Below, in pieces: positions 19,300-29,662 of a stretch of 64,000 nucleotides of DNA. The translations under genes and the position numbers were made by a program. Source of the stretch: Kosakonia sacchari (GTDB lineage: Bacteria > Pseudomonadota > Gammaproteobacteria > Enterobacterales > Enterobacteriaceae); NCBI GenBank assembly GCA_900109485.1, contig FOAY01000001.1, positions 43,439 to 107,438 of the forward strand, given 5' to 3'. Under the pieces are notes generated by a model, which saw only the letters and a list, made by a program, of their open reading frames with translations, was not told where the DNA came from and did no database searches. The first letter of the stretch is position 1. Each line of letters begins with the position of its first letter.

Positions 19300-19959
19300 T
19301 CAGGCGCTGCAATACTTTTTCTTCAGCACCACGGTGACCGCGCCGACAAGGCCAATTACCAGCAGGAACAGCGGCAGCAGCATCAGGAAGGTCATCACCT
19401 GATCTTCATGACGTTTGACGAAAGGGATCATGCTGATGGCATAGCCCAGCGACATCACCACGCCAACCCACAGCAGCGCGCTCAGCCAGTTAAACAGCTG
19501 GAAGCGGCGGTTCGACAGGCCGGAAATACCCGCCATGGTAGGCAGCAACGTGCGCACAAACGCAAGAAAGCGACCGGCCAGCAGCGCCAGCAGACCATGA
19601 CGGTCAAACATATAAGTCGCCCGTTCGTGATATTTCACCGGCAGATGTGACAGCCAGCTTTTTACCACCCGTGTATTGCCGAGCCATTTCCCTTGCAGAT
19701 AACTCAGCCAGCAGCCGAGGCTGGCAGCGGTGGTGAGGATCGCGATAGTGGAGATGAAGTCCATGCAGCCGCGCGCAACCAGTGCGCCAGCGAGCAGTAA
19801 AAGGCTGTCGCCCGGTAAAAATGAGGCAGGAAGCAAGCCGTTTTCTAAAAACAACGTAGCAAACATCACCAGATAAACGACACCGACAACATGTGGGTTT
19901 GCCAGCGCAGCAAAGTCGTGATGCCAGAGCGCAGCAATAATATCTTGAATAACAGCCAT
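19300..19959 (-). CDS. yghB: DedA-family inner membrane protein YghB
   Basis: DedA/VTT-domain membrane protein (219 aa) redundant with YqjA in E. coli, needed for cell division, envelope stability and proton-dependent transport. The family signatures [24 protein letters not shown] (residues about 39-62) and [20 protein letters not shown], with the conserved arginines, are intact. There are several hydrophobic helices, and the short basic C-terminal tail KKKYCSA is normal. It lies between metC and yqhC, as in K-12. Confidence 0.95.
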   Translation of the reverse strand: MAVIQDIIAALWHHDFAALANPHVVGVVYLVMFATLFLENGLLPASFLPGDSLLLLAGALVARGCMDFISTIAILTTAASLGCWLSYLQGKWLGNTRVVKSWLSHLPVKYHERATYMFDRHGLLALLAGRFLAFVRTLLPTMAGISGLSNRRFQLFNWLSALLWVGVVMSLGYAISMIPFVKRHEDQVMTFLMLLPLFLLVIGLVGAVTVVLKKKYCSA

Positions 19960-20074
19960 GGACTTTCCTGTGGTACTGCGTAGAGGAGGCTATTGTACTC
20001 CAACTCGCCTGAAACACCTTGATCCGGGGCGCAAGAAATAAGAAATTTCCGCCTTGCTGCCCCGAACGTCAGGT

Positions 20075-21262
20075 TTACACGATGCGCTGGAAACCTGCCA
20101 CTAAATCTTCAATCAGATCATCAACATTTTCTAAACCGATATGCAGACGGATTAATGTTCCGCTGAAATCGACGCCGCCATCCGGGCGAATCGCCGCAAG
20201 CTGTTCTGGCTGGTTTGCCAGAATCAGGGATTCATAGCCGCCCCATGAATAGGCCATGCTGAACAGTTTGAAGTGGTCGAGATATTGCGCCAGCTCTTCG
20301 TTGCTCAGGCGTTTATTAAGCACGAACGAGAACAGACCGCTGCTGCCGGTGAAGTCGCGTTTCCAGTATTCATGGCCTTTACTGCCAGGCAGTGCGGGGT
20401 GGTTAACGCGTGCCACTTGCGGGTGCGTTGCCAGCCATTCGGCAACCTTCAGACTGCTTTCATGATGCTGACGCAAACGAACGCCCAGCGTGCGCAGACC
20501 ACGGCTGGTCATATAGGCGGTGTCGGCATCGACCATTTGCCCCATCAGATAGGCATTTTCGCGCAGTTGTTCCCAACAACGTGCATTCGATACCGCCGTG
20601 CCGATCATGCCGTCGGAGTGGCCAATCAGGTATTTAGTGGCGGCCTGAATGGAGATATCAATGTCAAATTCCAGCGCCTTAAACAGGATCCCCGCCGCCC
20701 AGGTGTTATCGATCATGATGATTGCCTCTGGCGCGACGCTTCTTACCGCCTGAACGATAGCCGGAACGTCGTGAACTTCCATGGTGATCGAGCCGGGAGA
20801 TTCGAGAAACACCACTTTGGTGTTGGGCTGGATCAGCTTGACGATACTGGCACCGATCAGCGGGTCAAACCAACTGGTGGTGACACCCAGTTTGGCGAGA
20901 ATTTTGGTGCAGAAATCCTGGCTTGGCTCGTAGGCTGTGTTGGTCATCAACACATGATCGCCCTGTTCGACAAACGCCAGAATGGTATTGGCCACCGCTG
21001 CCGCTCCACAGGGGAAAAGCGCACAGCCCGCACCGCCTTCAAGTTCGCACATCGCTTCCTGTAAGGAGAAGTGCGTCAGCGTACCGCGACGGCCATAAAA
21101 CAATTCACCATTAGCGCGATTGCGTGTGGCATGTTTTTTGGCTTCAACCGTGTCGAATACCAGTGAAGACGCGCGCTGGATAACGCTGTTCACCGAACCC
21201 TGCGTGTATTTTTTACTGCGCCCTGCGTTTACCAGAGCGGTATCTATATGCTTCGCCGTCAT
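20075..21262 (-). CDS. metC: Cystathionine beta-lyase MetC
   Basis: PLP-dependent lyase (395 aa) splitting cystathionine to homocysteine, pyruvate and ammonia in methionine synthesis. The PLP lysine is in [12 protein letters not shown] near residue 210, the phosphate contacts are in YGRRGT and CGAAAVAN, and the aspartate is in MIDNTWAAG. Divergent from exbB, exactly as in E. coli. The 252-bp intergenic region should carry MetJ and Fur control; only the Fur-like element is evident by eye. Confidence 0.96.
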   Translation of the reverse strand: MTAKHIDTALVNAGRSKKYTQGSVNSVIQRASSLVFDTVEAKKHATRNRANGELFYGRRGTLTHFSLQEAMCELEGGAGCALFPCGAAAVANTILAFVEQGDHVLMTNTAYEPSQDFCTKILAKLGVTTSWFDPLIGASIVKLIQPNTKVVFLESPGSITMEVHDVPAIVQAVRSVAPEAIIMIDNTWAAGILFKALEFDIDISIQAATKYLIGHSDGMIGTAVSNARCWEQLRENAYLMGQMVDADTAYMTSRGLRTLGVRLRQHHESSLKVAEWLATHPQVARVNHPALPGSKGHEYWKRDFTGSSGLFSFVLNKRLSNEELAQYLDHFKLFSMAYSWGGYESLILANQPEQLAAIRPDGGVDFSGTLIRLHIGLENVDDLIEDLVAGFQRIV

Positions 21263-21435
21263 TGTTGCTCAACCTGTTTTTATACGTCTGGATGTCCAGA
21301 CTACCATGATTGCACGTTGATGCATCGCCATGTTGGCGGCAGAGCGTTAATTTTTTCGCATTCCGTGCCTTGCGCGGGCGTTTACTGTGTTAGCGCAAAG
21401 AAACAGGCCTCTCTTTACGGCACTATGTAAATACT

Positions 21436-21454
21436 AATGAGAACCACTATCAAT
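21436..21454. promoter_or_regulatory. Fur-box-like sequence upstream of exbB
   Basis: AATGAGAACCACTATCAAT resembles the 19-bp Fur consensus in both half sites and lies about 60-80 bp before the exbB start. The exbBD operon is Fur-regulated in E. coli. Confidence 0.55.
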
Positions 21455-21514
21455 TCGGTGGCATTTTGATATTATTACGTGCAGATTTTGTGATTTGCGT
21501 CTCGGAGATACACA

Positions 21515-22246
21515 GTGGGTAATAATTTGATGCAGACGGATCTATCCGTGTGGGGTATGTATCACCATGCTGACATCGTCGTAAAGATTGTGATGATCGG
21601 CCTGATTCTCGCGTCAGTCGCTACATGGGCGCTGTTCTTCAGTAAAAGCGCAGAAATGATCTCGCAGAAGCGCCGCCTTAAGCGCGAGCAGCAGAAACTG
21701 GCTGAAGCGCGTTCTTTGGATCAGGCCAGCGAAATTGCCTCCTCTTTCCACGCCAGAAGTCTGAGCCTGTCATTAATTAATGAAGCCCAGAATGAACTGG
21801 AGTTATCCGCAGGCAGCGAAGACAACGACGGCATTAAAGAGCGTACTGGCTTCCGTCTTGAACGCCGTGTTGCGGCAACAGGTCGCTATATGGGGCGCGG
21901 CAACGGCTATCTTGCGACGATTGGCGCGATTTCACCGTTTATCGGCCTGTTTGGTACGGTCTGGGGCATCATGAACAGCTTTATTGGTATTGCGCAGACG
22001 CAGACCACTAACCTTGCTGTTGTGGCGCCGGGTATCGCAGAAGCGCTGCTGGCAACGGCTATCGGCCTGGTAGCGGCAATTCCGGCGGTGGTAATTTATA
22101 ACGTCTTTGCCCGCATGATTGGCAGTTACAAAGCCATGCTTGGCGATGTTGCCGCGCAGGTTCTGCTGCTGCAAAGCCGCGATCTTGACCTGGCCGCCAG
22201 CAATGCGCAGCCGGTTCGCACCGCGTCAAAATTACGTTTAGGTTGA
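21515..22246 (+). CDS. exbB: TonB-complex proton-channel subunit ExbB
   Basis: Inner-membrane component (243 aa) of the ExbB-ExbD-TonB motor that powers siderophore and B12 uptake across the outer membrane. It has three transmembrane helices: about 22-42, then the two pore helices in [22 protein letters not shown] and [20 protein letters not shown]. The start is GTG at 21515, with CGGAGA upstream; an ATG lies six codons in. exbD follows after 6 bp. Confidence 0.96.
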   Translation: MGNNLMQTDLSVWGMYHHADIVVKIVMIGLILASVATWALFFSKSAEMISQKRRLKREQQKLAEARSLDQASEIASSFHARSLSLSLINEAQNELELSAGSEDNDGIKERTGFRLERRVAATGRYMGRGNGYLATIGAISPFIGLFGTVWGIMNSFIGIAQTQTTNLAVVAPGIAEALLATAIGLVAAIPAVVIYNVFARMIGSYKAMLGDVAAQVLLLQSRDLDLAASNAQPVRTASKLRLG

Positions 22247-22252
22247 TGCTCT

Positions 22253-22678
22253 ATGGCAATGCGTCTTAACGAAAACCTGGATGATAACGGCGAAATGCAT
22301 GAAATCAACGTGACGCCGTTTATCGACGTTATGTTGGTGCTGTTGATTATCTTTATGGTGGCCGCGCCGCTTGCCACCGTTGATGTAAAAGTGAATCTTC
22401 CGGCCTCTACTAGCCAGCCGCAGCCGCGCCCGGAAAAACCGGTCTACTTGTCGGTGAAAGCGGATAACACCATGTTCATCGGCAACGATCCGGTAACCGA
22501 CGAGACGATGGTTAACCAGCTCAATGCCGTAACGGAAGGCAAAAAGGACACCACGATCTTCTTCCGTGCGGATAAAACCGTGGACTACGAGACGATGATG
22601 AAAGTGATGGATACCCTGCATCAGGCGGGCTATCTCAAAATCGGTCTGGTGGGTGAAGAGACGGTTAAAGCACACTAA
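22253..22678 (+). CDS. exbD: TonB-complex subunit ExbD
   Basis: Partner of ExbB (141 aa). A short cytoplasmic N-terminus leads to a single transmembrane helix with the essential pore aspartate Asp25 in INVTPFIDVMLVLLIIFMV. A periplasmic domain that contacts TonB follows. Last gene of the operon; it is followed by a strong terminator. Confidence 0.96.
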   Translation: MAMRLNENLDDNGEMHEINVTPFIDVMLVLLIIFMVAAPLATVDVKVNLPASTSQPQPRPEKPVYLSVKADNTMFIGNDPVTDETMVNQLNAVTEGKKDTTIFFRADKTVDYETMMKVMDTLHQAGYLKIGLVGEETVKAH

Positions 22679-22698
22679 ACGCGGTGCTGAGTGATAAG

Positions 22699-22722
22699 AG
22701 CTGGCAAAGGCCAGCTTTTTTT
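22699..22722 (+). terminator. Terminator of exbBD
   Basis: AGCTGGC and GCCAGCT form a 7-bp stem with an AAAG loop, followed by seven T residues. Confidence 0.88.
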
Positions 22723-22760
22723 ATGTCTGATATATGTGGGGAATAAAAAAGGCGACGCGC

Positions 22761-23216
22761 TTATTTTAATTTTGTGCCTGCGGTTTTTTCTTGCTTCTCC
22801 GGCGCGGCTTTTTGGTTGCCTGCCTCTGGCGCGACGGTGGTGACCGTCGTCGTATGGTATTCGCCGTCGCTGAGTTTGCGGGTCAGGCGCAGCGTTGCGG
22901 TTTCCCGCGCCAGCAAATGCTGGTAGTTAGCCTCCAGCCGCCCCATGATTTTGTCGCGCAGTTCCGGCTTTAGCTCGATGATGGCATTGATCACCGCGCC
23001 GTAAATTTCCTCTTTTACCTGTAACGGGTAGATTTCCCGGCGGTTCTGCCATTTCAGGCGCACGAGCGCCGCAGGAATGGAAACCAGCTCACGGGCAATA
23101 CGGGCGATGGTTTCATTTTTACTGAGTATCAGCGCCTCTTTATTGTGCTCTAAGATAAATTCATCGCTATTTTTGTCAATTAAAGTTAAATAAACATTAT
23201 TATCGACATCGCTCAT
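22761..23216 (-). CDS. Uncharacterised protein, Lys-rich tail (second gene of a two-gene unit)
   Basis: Unrecognised 151-aa protein. No signal peptide or membrane segment is seen. The first about 110 residues are mixed alpha/beta (NVYLTLIDKNSDEFILEHNKE...), and the C-terminal 25 residues are low complexity, rich in Ala, Lys and Glu. The ATG at 23216 begins one base after the TAA of the upstream gene; an in-frame ATG at 23225 would overlap it. The two genes are therefore translationally coupled and their products may act together. It lies where K-12 has yghA, which is missing. The base composition is more AT-rich at the 5' end than the neighbours. No function is offered. Confidence 0.6.
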   Translation of the reverse strand: MSDVDNNVYLTLIDKNSDEFILEHNKEALILSKNETIARIARELVSIPAALVRLKWQNRREIYPLQVKEEIYGAVINAIIELKPELRDKIMGRLEANYQHLLARETATLRLTRKLSDGEYHTTTVTTVAPEAGNQKAAPEKQEKTAGTKLK

Positions 23217-23217
23217 G

Positions 23218-23622
23218 TTATTCATCCCCAAGCTTATAAAATAGTGGCCCGTCCTTTTCACGAGTAATCAGGTTAAGCCAAATCTCATTCCCGTTTTCAT
23301 TAATTTGCTGCGTTTTTTCGGTAATTATTTGACTTAATACCTGGGGTTCAATCTCGCCCTCTTCTTGTAAGTCATTAAGCAGACGAGCGAATGTCTCGAT
23401 TTTTACCACCCGCAACAGACGCTCTTTTATATGGCGATCGCGCTCTTCAAGTAACATATTTCTTGACTGCCCACCGCGGCTGGCATTAGCTAATATATCG
23501 TTGGCATGATCGGCGAGGGTTGTTTTCCCCTGAGCTAAATTAGTTTCTGTTCCTTCTTCTCCAGGGCTGGTTTCAGCAGTAGAAATATGAAATCGTGCCG
23601 GGACAAGATTCTCGGGAAGCAT
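23218..23622 (-). CDS. Uncharacterised helical protein (first gene of a two-gene unit)
   Basis: Unrecognised 134-aa protein, acidic and mainly helical by eye. Residues about 45-115 alternate charged and hydrophobic positions (LEERDRHIKERLLRVVKIETF, LLNDLQEEGEIEPQVLSQIITEK), as in a coiled-coil or four-helix protein. No signal peptide. The start (MLPENLVP) has AAAGGACAT upstream. It is coupled by a one-base gap to the following 151-aa gene, and is divergent from a membrane-anchored orphan at 23725. The three may form one accessory module inserted between exbD and yqhA. Confidence 0.6.
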   Translation of the reverse strand: MLPENLVPARFHISTAETSPGEEGTETNLAQGKTTLADHANDILANASRGGQSRNMLLEERDRHIKERLLRVVKIETFARLLNDLQEEGEIEPQVLSQIITEKTQQINENGNEIWLNLITREKDGPLFYKLGDE

Positions 23623-23724
23623 TTCTAATGTCCTTTAATATCAACAAGGAAGAGGGAGTGCGGGCGTGAGGTTCGTTGACAATATCACGGCGCACTTTTA
23701 AAATCAAAAAAAAGGAGCCTGCTC

Positions 23725-24231
23725 ATGAACAGTATTTTTTATTCTGTTATTGCTATATTGCTGCTGACGGGCGGCGTACTTTTATTGATGCGTGAGTACA
23801 ATAAAAACCCTCCCCTTAGTGAAATTGACAATCGCCCTCCGCAGTATCAGCCATTGTCAAAAGAGGAAGGCGAAGATCATTTTTCGGTATTAATGAACGC
23901 GATTACTCCGGTATGGTACTGGCGCGTCAACCATGAATATATTGATTTTCTTCATGCGACAATTAAACGTATGAACATGGCGGAATTAAATAGTACGCCG
24001 GGTTTATTTGAAGCACAGCGTCGCTGTAGCGATCTCAATTCAGCGGTGTATAAGTATTACGACAATATAAAAAAACGCTGTGTCAACGGTGAAAAAGTCT
24101 CGCAGTCCGATCTGGATGTCCTCAATCTGCGCCAGTGTTTTCGCGAGTTCAGTATGGAAGCCTATCCGGCGCTGGTGGTGCTGGTCTGGCCTGAGAATCA
24201 GCGGCCGTGGGTGAACCCGGAGGATGTGTAA
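23725..24231 (+). CDS. Uncharacterised protein with one N-terminal membrane anchor
   Basis: Unrecognised 168-aa protein. Residues 3-21 (SIFYSVIAILLLTGGVLLL) form a signal anchor. The remaining about 145 residues, probably periplasmic, are helical and contain two cysteines (CSDLN, KRCVNGE) plus LRQCF. AAAAAAGGAGCC upstream of the ATG is a strong ribosome-binding site, so expression is likely. It is divergent from the two-gene unit at 22761-23622, with 102 bp between the starts. Relation to the ExbBD neighbours is unproven. The frame ends at the expected stop with no sign of truncation. Confidence 0.65.
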   Translation: MNSIFYSVIAILLLTGGVLLLMREYNKNPPLSEIDNRPPQYQPLSKEEGEDHFSVLMNAITPVWYWRVNHEYIDFLHATIKRMNMAELNSTPGLFEAQRRCSDLNSAVYKYYDNIKKRCVNGEKVSQSDLDVLNLRQCFREFSMEAYPALVVLVWPENQRPWVNPEDV

Positions 24232-24312
24232 CCCCGCCCGGCCAGGTGTTGCAAAGTGTTTGCCATCCTGAGATATACTGGGCGTCGGTTTCGTTATCTG
24301 ACAGGACACTAA

Positions 24313-24813
<501 letters not shown>

Positions 24814-24834
24814 TAAAAGCCGTAAGAGGGCGGA

Positions 24835-24866
24835 AAGCCGGGCAAGCAGCGCTACCCGGCTTTTTT
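24835..24866. terminator. Bidirectional terminator between yqhA and yghZ
   Basis: AAGCCGGG and CCCGGCTT form an 8-bp stem with a 12-nt loop, followed by TTTT on the plus strand. Confidence 0.8.
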
Positions 24867-24867
24867 G

Positions 24868-25908
24868 TTATTTATCTGACGATGCCTGCCACAGATTCAA
24901 CTCGCCGTCGGCAACATGCTTATCGATTTGCGCCAGTTCCTCTTCACTGAATGTCAGGTTATTCAGCGCCAGTACGTTCTCTTCGATTTGCTCCGGACGG
25001 CTTGCGCCAATCAGCACGGAGGTAACGCGCTGATCTTTCAATAACCAGCTCAACGCCATTTGCGCCATCGACTGCCCGCGATGTTGCGCCATCTCATTGA
25101 GTAACCGCAGGCTGTTGAGATTGCTCTGTGTCAGCATTTTCTCCGTCAAACCGCGCACTTTCTTGCCTTCACGCTGCATACGGGAACCTTCCGGAATGCC
25201 GTTCAGGTATTTGCCGGTTAACAGCCCCTGCGCCAGCGGGGTAAACGCGATACATCCCACGCCGTTATCTTCCAGCGTATCGAGCAGGCCGGTTTTATCG
25301 ACCCAACGGTTCAGCAGGTTGTACGAAGGCTGATGGATAAGCAGCGGGATCTTCCACTCGCGCAGCAATGCTGCCATCTGTTGCGTACGTTCAGTGGAGT
25401 AAGAAGAGATGCCAATGTACAACGCTTTACCGCTTTGCACCGCCTGGGCGAGCGCTGCTGCGGTCTCTTCCATCGGCGTTTTTTCATCTACGCGGTGTGA
25501 ATAAAAGATATCCACGTATTCAACGCCCATGCGTTTCAGGCTCTGATCGAGGCTGGCCAGCAGGTATTTACGCGAGCCGCCGGAACCATACGGGCCAGGC
25601 CACATATCGTAGCCAGCCTTGGTGGAAATAATGATTTCATCGCGATAAGCGGCGAAGTCATCGCGCAGCAGGCGACCAAAATTCTCTTCCGCGCTGCCCG
25701 CCGGCGGCCCGTAGTTGTTGGCTAAATCAAAGTGGGTAATGCCAAGGTCAAAGGCTTTACGCAGCAGGGCGCGTTGCGAATCCCGCGCCTGCCCATAACC
25801 AAAGCTGTGCCACAAACCGAGAGAAAGCGCGGGCAGTTGCAGGCCGCTTTTACCGCAGTATCGATACTGCATCTGTTCGTAGCGATTCGGATTGGCGAAA
25901 CCGGGCAT
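24868..25908 (-). CDS. gpr: L-glyceraldehyde 3-phosphate reductase YghZ (Gpr)
   Basis: Aldo-keto reductase (346 aa, identical in length to E. coli YghZ) that reduces L-glyceraldehyde 3-phosphate and methylglyoxal, NADPH-dependent. The Asp/Tyr motif is THFDLANNYGPPAGSAEENFG, Lys is in ISTKAGYD, and His in FYSHRVDE. The C-terminal VLIGASRPEQIEENV is the cofactor-binding motif. Standard backbone gene beside yqhA. Confidence 0.96.
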   Translation of the reverse strand: MPGFANPNRYEQMQYRYCGKSGLQLPALSLGLWHSFGYGQARDSQRALLRKAFDLGITHFDLANNYGPPAGSAEENFGRLLRDDFAAYRDEIIISTKAGYDMWPGPYGSGGSRKYLLASLDQSLKRMGVEYVDIFYSHRVDEKTPMEETAAALAQAVQSGKALYIGISSYSTERTQQMAALLREWKIPLLIHQPSYNLLNRWVDKTGLLDTLEDNGVGCIAFTPLAQGLLTGKYLNGIPEGSRMQREGKKVRGLTEKMLTQSNLNSLRLLNEMAQHRGQSMAQMALSWLLKDQRVTSVLIGASRPEQIEENVLALNNLTFSEEELAQIDKHVADGELNLWQASSDK

Positions 25909-26072
25909 GATGTCTCCTTTCTTATCTGGCTTTTATATGAAAATCGAAACAGCGTTTTTATCTTACGTCCGTTTTCAGCTTATCAAAAGGTTATGGTTAT
26001 ACCTGCGCATTTTTTAGGCAAAAACCGTAACGCTATGCTTTGCTTAGAGTGGCTAAATGGAGGAGACAGAGA

Positions 26073-26960
26073 ATGACGCGTTTGACGGCGAAAGATTTCC
26101 CGCAAGAGTTGCTCGACTGCTATGACTACTACGCGCACGGCAAGATCAACAAGCGCGAGTTTTTACAGATGGCTGGCAAATACACGGTCGGCGGCATGAC
26201 CGCGCTGGCGCTGTTCAATCTGCTCAAGCCCAACTACGCGCTGGCAACGCAGGTCGAATTTACCGATCCGGATATTCGCCCCGAGTACATTACCTATCCA
26301 TCGCCCAACGGTCACGGCGATGTTCGCGGTTATCTGGTTAAACCGACAAAAGCGACGGGCAAAGTGTCGGCTGTCGTGGTGGTGCATGAAAATCGCGGGC
26401 TGAATCCGTATATCGAAGATGTCGCCCGCCGCGTTGCCAAGGCCGGTTACATCGCGCTGGCTCCGGATGGTTTAAGCTCCGTCGGCGGCTATCCCGGCAA
26501 TGATGATGAAGGACGCGAGCTGCAACAAAAAGTCGATCCCACAAAACTGATGAACGACTTCTTTGCCGCCATTGAGTTTCTGCAAAAGCATCCGGATGCC
26601 ACTGGCAAAGTCGGGATCACCGGCTTTTGTTACGGCGGCGGCGTTGCTAACGCAGCGGCAGTTGCTTACCCGGAGCTGGCTTGTGCGGTGCCGTTTTATG
26701 GCCGCCAGCCGCCCGTCGCCGGGGTGGAAAAAATCAAGGCGCCGTTACTGCTCCACTACGCTGCACTGGACAAAAACATTAACGAAGGCTGGCCTGCCTA
26801 TGAACAGGCACTGAAGGCCAACCACAAGGTGTTTGAAGCTTACATCTACCCGGCCGTTAACCACGGTTTTCATAACGATTCAACGCCGCGCTACGATCAT
26901 GCGGCGGCGGAACTGGCCTGGCAACGAACCCTTGGATGGTTCGAAAAATATCTGCATTGA
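26073..26960 (+). CDS. yghX: Dienelactone hydrolase-family protein YghX
   Basis: Alpha/beta-hydrolase of the dienelactone hydrolase family (295 aa). The nucleophile elbow is GFCYGGG with Cys in place of Ser, the Asp is in ALDKNINEG, and the His in VNHGFHND. The N-terminus contains a hydrophobic stretch (YTVGGMTALALF) after KREFLQMAG that resembles a degenerate Tat-like leader, so export is possible. The frame is open to 26040, but AGGAG at 26061 sets the ATG at 26073. In E. coli K-12 yghX is a pseudogene; here it is intact. Confidence 0.88.
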   Translation: MTRLTAKDFPQELLDCYDYYAHGKINKREFLQMAGKYTVGGMTALALFNLLKPNYALATQVEFTDPDIRPEYITYPSPNGHGDVRGYLVKPTKATGKVSAVVVVHENRGLNPYIEDVARRVAKAGYIALAPDGLSSVGGYPGNDDEGRELQQKVDPTKLMNDFFAAIEFLQKHPDATGKVGITGFCYGGGVANAAAVAYPELACAVPFYGRQPPVAGVEKIKAPLLLHYAALDKNINEGWPAYEQALKANHKVFEAYIYPAVNHGFHNDSTPRYDHAAAELAWQRTLGWFEKYLH

Positions 26961-27719
26961 GTGGATCGTTCCCGCAAAAAGAGCAGGAAATCGCCAGTAG
27001 AGGAATGTTTCGTTAATAATAAATTAGTGATTTATAATAGTGCTTGAATATGCTATTACGGATTTTTATGCTGTTAAGTAGCAAAAGACACATTATGCAA
27101 AGATAATGGCGCATTTTTATTATCCGGTTTGTAAGTAAAACTGCGCTATTAATTTACGTTAGGTGTTGCTGTTCTTCTGCGAAAATTCCTGGATAAATAT
27201 CTGCGAAAAAACTTTCGGGCGAAATGCCAGTGAGCGATCGGAAATAGCACGGATACCGCGCCGAATATAAGCCTTTCTTCTCACAGCGGCTGAAATCGGG
27301 TGCATGATTGCGTTGTCGGGTTCACTGCTGTATCGCTTCAGGCCAGTGTGCATGCGGCTTACGGCGCGATGTCCGCGCCAGTAAGTGCTAAAAAGCATCA
27401 CTGTCGTCAGAATAATAAATAATCAGTTAACCATGCTTAAAATAAATTTTAATGCTCCTTAATCATCATTTTTATTTGTTTTAAAACCTCTTTTTTCATT
27501 ATTGAAGACATTATTTTCCTGTGTTTTTTTATTCATTTTTTAACTTTTTAAAAATTCTTATTTTAACTTTAGGTAACATTTGAATTTTTCTTTTTTTATA
27601 TATCAACGAGGAAATTCTCTTTTCCATATTATTAATTAAGGATTTTTAAATCATTACCTATAGAAATAATTAGCTGATTAATTTTTATTTTTATTTTGTT
27701 AAAAAACAATGACTTATGT
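26961..27719. other. AT-rich intergenic region without a supportable gene
   Basis: The region between yghX and the inserted chemoreceptor is strongly AT-rich, especially 27400-27700, with long T and A runs. A minus-strand 80-codon open frame at 27159-27401 lacks a ribosome-binding site and looks like chance. No tRNA, IS end or clear repeat was seen. The base composition differs sharply from the flanking backbone. Confidence 0.5.
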
Positions 27720-27884
27720 TTATTTATTGTAAATAAACGCCGTGGTGATGACAACGATTAATAACCCAATGATGAGACAGAATAAGATTCTGTACGGCCC
27801 CGATGCAGGCTGACGAAAAAAAAGAAGGGTGAAATTTTTTTTATCATTTTTTTCACTTTTACCATGCAGAATTTTCTTGTCCAT
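27720..27884 (-). CDS. Possible small membrane protein (54 aa)
   Basis: A short open frame with one convincing hydrophobic helix (YRILFCLIIGLLIVVITTAF, near the C-terminus) after a basic N-terminus. An in-frame GTG upstream (27932) would give 70 aa. Neither start has a clear Shine-Dalgarno sequence. It is divergent from the chemoreceptor gene. It could be a real small protein or chance. Confidence 0.3.
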   Translation of the reverse strand: MDKKILHGKSEKNDKKNFTLLFFRQPASGPYRILFCLIIGLLIVVITTAFIYNK

Positions 27885-27946
27885 GCCGATAACGGAGATA
27901 ACTCTCGCCCGCAGGCGAGAATGTACCTTCACGCAAGGATAATATT

Positions 27947-29596
27947 ATGAGTATGCTTCGTAACTTTACTATACGAGCCGTTATGCTGGCGATCCTCGGG
28001 ATCTTCGGCGTGATGTGGTCAGGCGTCGGTTTGTATAGCGTTTTTTCTCTGTCAAAAGTGGCCGACGGCAATGAGGTGGATCGCCAGTTAGTGTCACAGA
28101 TGACTCTGCTTAGCCAGGGCAATGATCAGTACTTTCGGTTTGTGACTCGTCTTAGCCGCGTAATGGAAGCCAAAGCTGCGGGTGGCTCGCCGGATATGGC
28201 GCCGGTTCAACAGGCGCTGGACAATATGACCCGTTATCTGGCGGCGTTTAAAGCGATTTCGCCAGGGCCGATAGATGAGAAAGTCTCTGAGCAAGTGATC
28301 AGTAACTGGCAGGCGCTGCTGGAGCAGGGGATCACGCCGCAATTTCAACTGGCGCAGCAGGGAACGACTGACGCCTATCGCCAGCAAGCAAATAATGTCA
28401 CGCCGGGTTTAAGCCGCAGCTTTGGGGCGGCGACCGAAAGCTTTAATAAAGCCGCGGGCGAGATGCTCGATCAGACGCGCGTTGTCGTCGATAGCCAGAC
28501 GAAAACCACTCGCGTGGCAATTATTTCAGCGATGGTGATTGGCCTGTTGATCCTGCTCTTTACCGACCGCTATCTGGTCGCCATGCTGGTGCGCCCGCTG
28601 GATCGTATCCGCGCGCATTTCACGCTGATGGCGCAGGGCGATCTCAGCCAGCCGCTGGAAGATTTTGGTCGTAACTGCGTCGGCAAAGTCGTGCCGCTGT
28701 TGCTGGCGATGCAAGATAGCCTGCGTGAAGCGGTTAGCAGTATCCGCCACGGTAGCGAAAATATCTGGCGCGGGGCGAGTGAAATCTCTTCCGGCAATAA
28801 TGATCTCTCTTCCCGTACCGAAGAACAGGCCGCCGCGCTGGAGCAGACGGCAGCCAGCATGGAAGAACTGACTTCAACGGTCAAACTGAATGCTGATAAC
28901 GCCAGTCAGGCCAGTCAACTGGCGGAAGTGGCTTCAGCCACCGCCAGCAAAGGCGGCGCGCTGGTTAAAGACGTCATCAGCACAATGGACGGAATTTCCG
29001 GTAGCTCGAAGAAAATTGCTGAGATCACCACCGTGATTAACAGCATTGCCTTCCAGACGAACATTCTGGCGCTGAACGCTGCGGTTGAAGCGGCGCGCGC
29101 GGGTGAACAAGGGCGTGGTTTTGCCGTCGTCGCCGGGGAAGTTCGTAACCTTGCCAGCCGCAGTGCGGGTGCGGCGAAAGAGATCGAAACGCTGATCGCC
29201 GATTCAGTCAGCCGCGTTGAGAAAGGGGCGAAACTGGTTAATGACACCGGCACCACCATGGAAAGTATCCTGCGGGCCGTGACCGAAGTGACCACCATTA
29301 TGAAAGAAATTGCCTCGGCCTCTGCGGAGCAGAGTAAAGGTATCTCTCAGGTAGGCGTCGCGATCAGCCAGATGGATAGCGTAACGCAGCAGAACGCCTC
29401 GCTGGTGGAGCAGATCTCTGCGGCAGCGGCGGCGCTGGAGCGTCAGACCGAAGAGCTGCAACGTTCTGTTCAGCAGTTCCGTCTTTCCAGTAACGAGCAG
29501 AATAACTCAGCAACGACAGCACTGGTAAAACCGGATTTGTCGCGCAAAACCACTTCTAAATCTGCCGCATCGTCGGACGAATGGGTGGCGTTTTAA
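27947..29596 (+). CDS. Methyl-accepting chemotaxis protein (accessory)
   Basis: Transmembrane chemoreceptor (549 aa). TM1 is at about 10-32, a periplasmic four-helix-bundle-type sensor spans about 35-188, and TM2 is near 190-208. A HAMP domain and a long signalling hairpin follow; the tip contains [20 protein letters not shown], which contacts CheA/CheW. The end DEWVAF is not the NWETF pentapeptide that tethers CheR. The upstream leader contains a perfect hairpin (TCTCGCC/GGCGAGA, 27903-27920) and AAGGAT before the ATG. It is inserted between yghX and yghW relative to K-12. The ligand is unknown. Confidence 0.92.
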   Translation: MSMLRNFTIRAVMLAILGIFGVMWSGVGLYSVFSLSKVADGNEVDRQLVSQMTLLSQGNDQYFRFVTRLSRVMEAKAAGGSPDMAPVQQALDNMTRYLAAFKAISPGPIDEKVSEQVISNWQALLEQGITPQFQLAQQGTTDAYRQQANNVTPGLSRSFGAATESFNKAAGEMLDQTRVVVDSQTKTTRVAIISAMVIGLLILLFTDRYLVAMLVRPLDRIRAHFTLMAQGDLSQPLEDFGRNCVGKVVPLLLAMQDSLREAVSSIRHGSENIWRGASEISSGNNDLSSRTEEQAAALEQTAASMEELTSTVKLNADNASQASQLAEVASATASKGGALVKDVISTMDGISGSSKKIAEITTVINSIAFQTNILALNAAVEAARAGEQGRGFAVVAGEVRNLASRSAGAAKEIETLIADSVSRVEKGAKLVNDTGTTMESILRAVTEVTTIMKEIASASAEQSKGISQVGVAISQMDSVTQQNASLVEQISAAAAALERQTEELQRSVQQFRLSSNEQNNSATTALVKPDLSRKTTSKSAASSDEWVAF

Positions 29597-29604
29597 TCAG
29601 CGCT

Positions 29605-29658
29605 ATCACCCCCGCAACAGATCGTTATATAATTTTTTATATAGCGATTAGGGGTGAT
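29605..29658. promoter_or_regulatory. Nested inverted repeat covering the yghW ribosome-binding site
   Basis: Outer arms ATCACCCC (29605-29612) and GGGGTGAT (29651-29658) enclose inner arms ATCGTTATATA (29621-29631) and TATATAGCGAT (29638-29648, one G-T pair). The outer right arm contains the AGGGG Shine-Dalgarno of yghW. In a transcript coming from the chemoreceptor gene, the site would be sequestered. The inner hairpin may also act as a terminator. Confidence 0.5.
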
Positions 29659-29662
29659 AACG

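Noticed and set aside
27159..27401. 80-codon minus-strand frame between yghX and the chemoreceptor
   Set aside because: No Shine-Dalgarno sequence, no motif, isolated in AT-rich DNA; probably chance.
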